Source of the DNA: Litchfieldella anticariensis FP35 = DSM 16096
GTDB taxonomy: Bacteria > Pseudomonadota > Gammaproteobacteria > Pseudomonadales > Halomonadaceae
Reading direction: 5' to 3'
Assembly (NCBI RefSeq): GCF_000409775.1
Contig: NZ_KE332377.1
Location: 744,001 to 808,000 of the forward strand
Length of the DNA stretch: 64,000 nt
Shown here: positions 62,641-64,000 of the stretch, piece by piece
How positions within the stretch are numbered: the stretch's first letter is position 1
Layout: every line of letters starts with the position of its first letter
Program-made: the position numbers and the translations under genes
Notes under the pieces: model-generated
The model's input: only the letters and a program-made list of their open reading frames with translations
Told to the model about the DNA's origin: nothing
The model's database searches: none

Positions 62641-63690
62641 CTAGGCACGGGTTCCAGAATACTTCGAAAGGGACTCTTCCCGCACCGAACCCTTGGCGAA
62701 GTAATCGATCAGCCCTTCGAGAACCGCCATGGTTGGCACCTGGAACTGCCACAGCTGTTGCCCCGGTGCTGTAAGAAAGCTCTCCTGATAAAGCCGGGCC
62801 GCAGGGTCGTCGCTACGATTTTCTAGCGCCTGAGCACCCAGGAGTTTCAGCGGCTCAGCATCGTCCAGGGACACCATCATCAGGCAATGCTGTATTCCTT
62901 GGGAATTAATTGCGAAACGCTGCCCTGTGGCACGCACTTGCCACTCGCTCAATCGCAACCGGCTGATCTGGCGACGATGCTCCACCTCTGACAACTGTGC
63001 TAGATGCGCTGCAGCGAGCCGCCCATTGATACGACGTTCGCGGCTGGCGGCATTGATGGCGGGATAGAGAAACCCCTTGCGCTTGATCATCCAATCCATG
63101 GCCTCGCCGATTTCGACGCCTTCACCTCGGCGAAAACGCATCTCTCGACGCGATAGCGCATTGCGCACGGTAGCCAAGCGGATTGAGCAAGCTGCCGCAA
63201 TCTCGAGGTGATCGACAACTCCCGGATGCTGGATCATCAGGCCCACTCTTTCGGCTACCATCTTGGCAAGTGCCGGAGAAGGATCCAGTTTCAAGCGTAG
63301 CGCAGCCAGTCCCAGCAGATGCTCAAGGCGTGGCCAACCAGCCTTGCTGTGCTGCATAGCCACCGCACGTGTCAACGCAACGAAATCGACGAAATCTTTC
63401 AGGATATGAGTGATATCCGAGGCCTCGGCTCTCCATTGCTGAAGATCCTGCTTACCACATGCCAAGGCTTTCCATTGAAGTGCGGCACGAATCATCTGAT
63501 GTTGAAGACAGTCTTCTGACTTCAGCGGCTCATCTCTCCCACCTGATAACCGCCGCAAAGGTTCTGCCACTTCCTCGCCAGCAGAAGCGACATCAGCCGA
63601 AAGCGCATCGTCGTCGAACAGTACGTCAGCAGGCTGCCCCAATAGAGCATCCTGTAACCCCTGGCCCGATGGTCTCGTGTCTTTCGCCAT
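62641..63690 (-). CDS. Unrecognised protein, 349 aa, possible DNA-binding
   Basis: I do not recognise this family. GGAGGGGG precedes the ATG at 63690, and codon use resembles the neighbours, so it is a real gene. No signal peptide or membrane segments. The first about 60 residues are acidic and probably flexible. A helical middle part follows, with a stretch that could be a helix-turn-helix near 163-183 (VVDHLEIAAACSIRLATVRN, then ALSRREMRFRRGEGVEIG). The C-terminal half has KRKGFLYPAINAASRERRIN and a mixed alpha/beta part. It could be a regulator or a nucleoid- or plasmid-type DNA-binding protein; this is a guess. Confidence 0.7.
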   Translation of the reverse strand: MAKDTRPSGQGLQDALLGQPADVLFDDDALSADVASAGEEVAEPLRRLSGGRDEPLKSEDCLQHQMIRAALQWKALACGKQDLQQWRAEASDITHILKDFVDFVALTRAVAMQHSKAGWPRLEHLLGLAALRLKLDPSPALAKMVAERVGLMIQHPGVVDHLEIAAACSIRLATVRNALSRREMRFRRGEGVEIGEAMDWMIKRKGFLYPAINAASRERRINGRLAAAHLAQLSEVEHRRQISRLRLSEWQVRATGQRFAINSQGIQHCLMMVSLDDAEPLKLLGAQALENRSDDPAARLYQESFLTAPGQQLWQFQVPTMAVLEGLIDYFAKGSVREESLSKYSGTRA

Positions 63691-63873
63691 GCCCCCTCCG
63701 CCGGCTCCCGCCCTTTTAAGAAAGGTTATTTTAATTAACTACACTGTAATTCGGGTTAACGGCCTATGGGGGAAAAACTTGAGCGTAAACATGGCAGAAT
63801 CGCCTTCCATGCGCCCTTTAGCACAATTTAGAGGCACGATCTAAAGCTCCCTCGAGGCAATACCTCTCAATCA
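63691..63873. other. Intergenic region with no assignable feature
   Basis: AT-rich stretch upstream of the 349-aa gene, with TTTTAATTAACTACACTGTAA near 63730-63750 that may contain its promoter, then a short region after the chemotaxis gene. I see no RNA gene or convincing terminator. Confidence 0.4.
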
Positions 63874-64000
63874 TCAAGCCGCTTCGGGTTGATAACCGAC
63901 ACGAAAACCTCCCCAGTGCTCTCCCTTGACGAAGATCGGTACCGACAAGTCGTGCATCACCTCGCCGGTATCGCGCTTGTATGTCTGCACCAACAAAGGG
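63874..64000 (-). CDS. Methyl-accepting chemotaxis protein, C-terminal end only
   Basis: The reverse strand from the right edge encodes 42 residues ending at a TGA (63876-63874), with a second TGA next to it. KRDTGEVMHDLSVPIFVKGE and HWGGFRVGYQPEAA match the C-terminal module found after the signalling domain in a group of chemotaxis receptors. The receptor body lies outside the window, so its ligand cannot be judged. Confidence 0.8.
   Translation of the reverse strand, partial: PLLVQTYKRDTGEVMHDLSVPIFVKGEHWGGFRVGYQPEAA

Noticed and set aside
62641-63690. Transposase or integrase at the right end
   Set aside because: No DDE, HUH or tyrosine recombinase motif, no flanking inverted repeats, and neighbour-like codon use.

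Overview
The window looks like the chromosome of a Halomonadaceae-type gammaproteobacterium (Halomonas or a close relative). This is inferred from moderately high GC, gene families and local gene orders (cysI next to a DUF934 gene, arsC-like/wrbA/DUF2069/pdxH, tusDCBE near yccA, yejABEF). Nearly all of it is ordinary, densely packed core genome. I see no prophage, transposase, CRISPR array, rRNA or toxin-antitoxin module.

Layout. 1-9963: 5' part of nfuA, divergent metH (B12-dependent methionine synthase), a MATE exporter, a GGDEF/EAL protein, and a cysI-like sulfite reductase with its DUF934 partner. 10013-13410: Smr protein, membrane-anchored GGCT-like protein, ArsC-like protein, WrbA, DUF2069 protein, PdxH. 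13503-17292: a Pat-type protein acetyltransferase divergent from a class II-type deacetylase. 17466-23648: XRE-cupin regulator, a TakP-like TRAP transporter (dctPQM) and a divergent Cache sensor kinase/NarL-type regulator pair. 23665-35038: a complete periplasm-facing formate dehydrogenase locus (fdhD, DUF3305, DUF3306, polyferredoxin, TorD-like chaperone, small Tat protein, fdhABC), then DUF1244, moaB and moeA, which supply the molybdenum cofactor. 35045-41974: a 142-bp element with terminal inverted repeats, acpH, tusEBCD (tRNA 2-thiouridine sulfur relay), yccA, a Nudix hydrolase, a PphA-like phosphatase, two small unknown genes, tRNA-Ser(UGA), nhaP2. 42158-51966: orphan THI5/NMT1-like binding protein, ybfF, yhhQ behind a probable preQ1-I riboswitch, prpE, an ArsR regulator, sohB, an SCP2 protein, nudC, dnaQ, rnhA, a methyltransferase. 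52162-64000: gloB, mltD, yejABEF, rsuA, an omega-amidase, rarD, an unrecognised 349-aa protein, and the 3' end of a chemotaxis receptor gene.

Genes that work together. Formate oxidation is linked to Mo-cofactor synthesis and FdhD sulfuration. The TRAP transporter is probably controlled by the adjacent two-component system through repeated CGTA-N4-TACG dyads. The acetyltransferase/deacetylase pair could tune acyl-CoA synthetases such as the PrpE encoded here. Two tRNA-modification functions are present (2-thiouridine relay, queuosine precursor uptake).

The best leads outside known genes are the 142-bp inverted-repeat element that supplies the stop codon of acpH, the CGTA-N4-TACG cluster, the preQ1-type leader of yhhQ, the 22-bp-phased repeats before the ArsR gene, and a terminator-like hairpin inside the signal-peptide codons of mltD. 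I did not find a convincing wholly new multi-gene system. All family calls are from reading the sequence; no database search was run.
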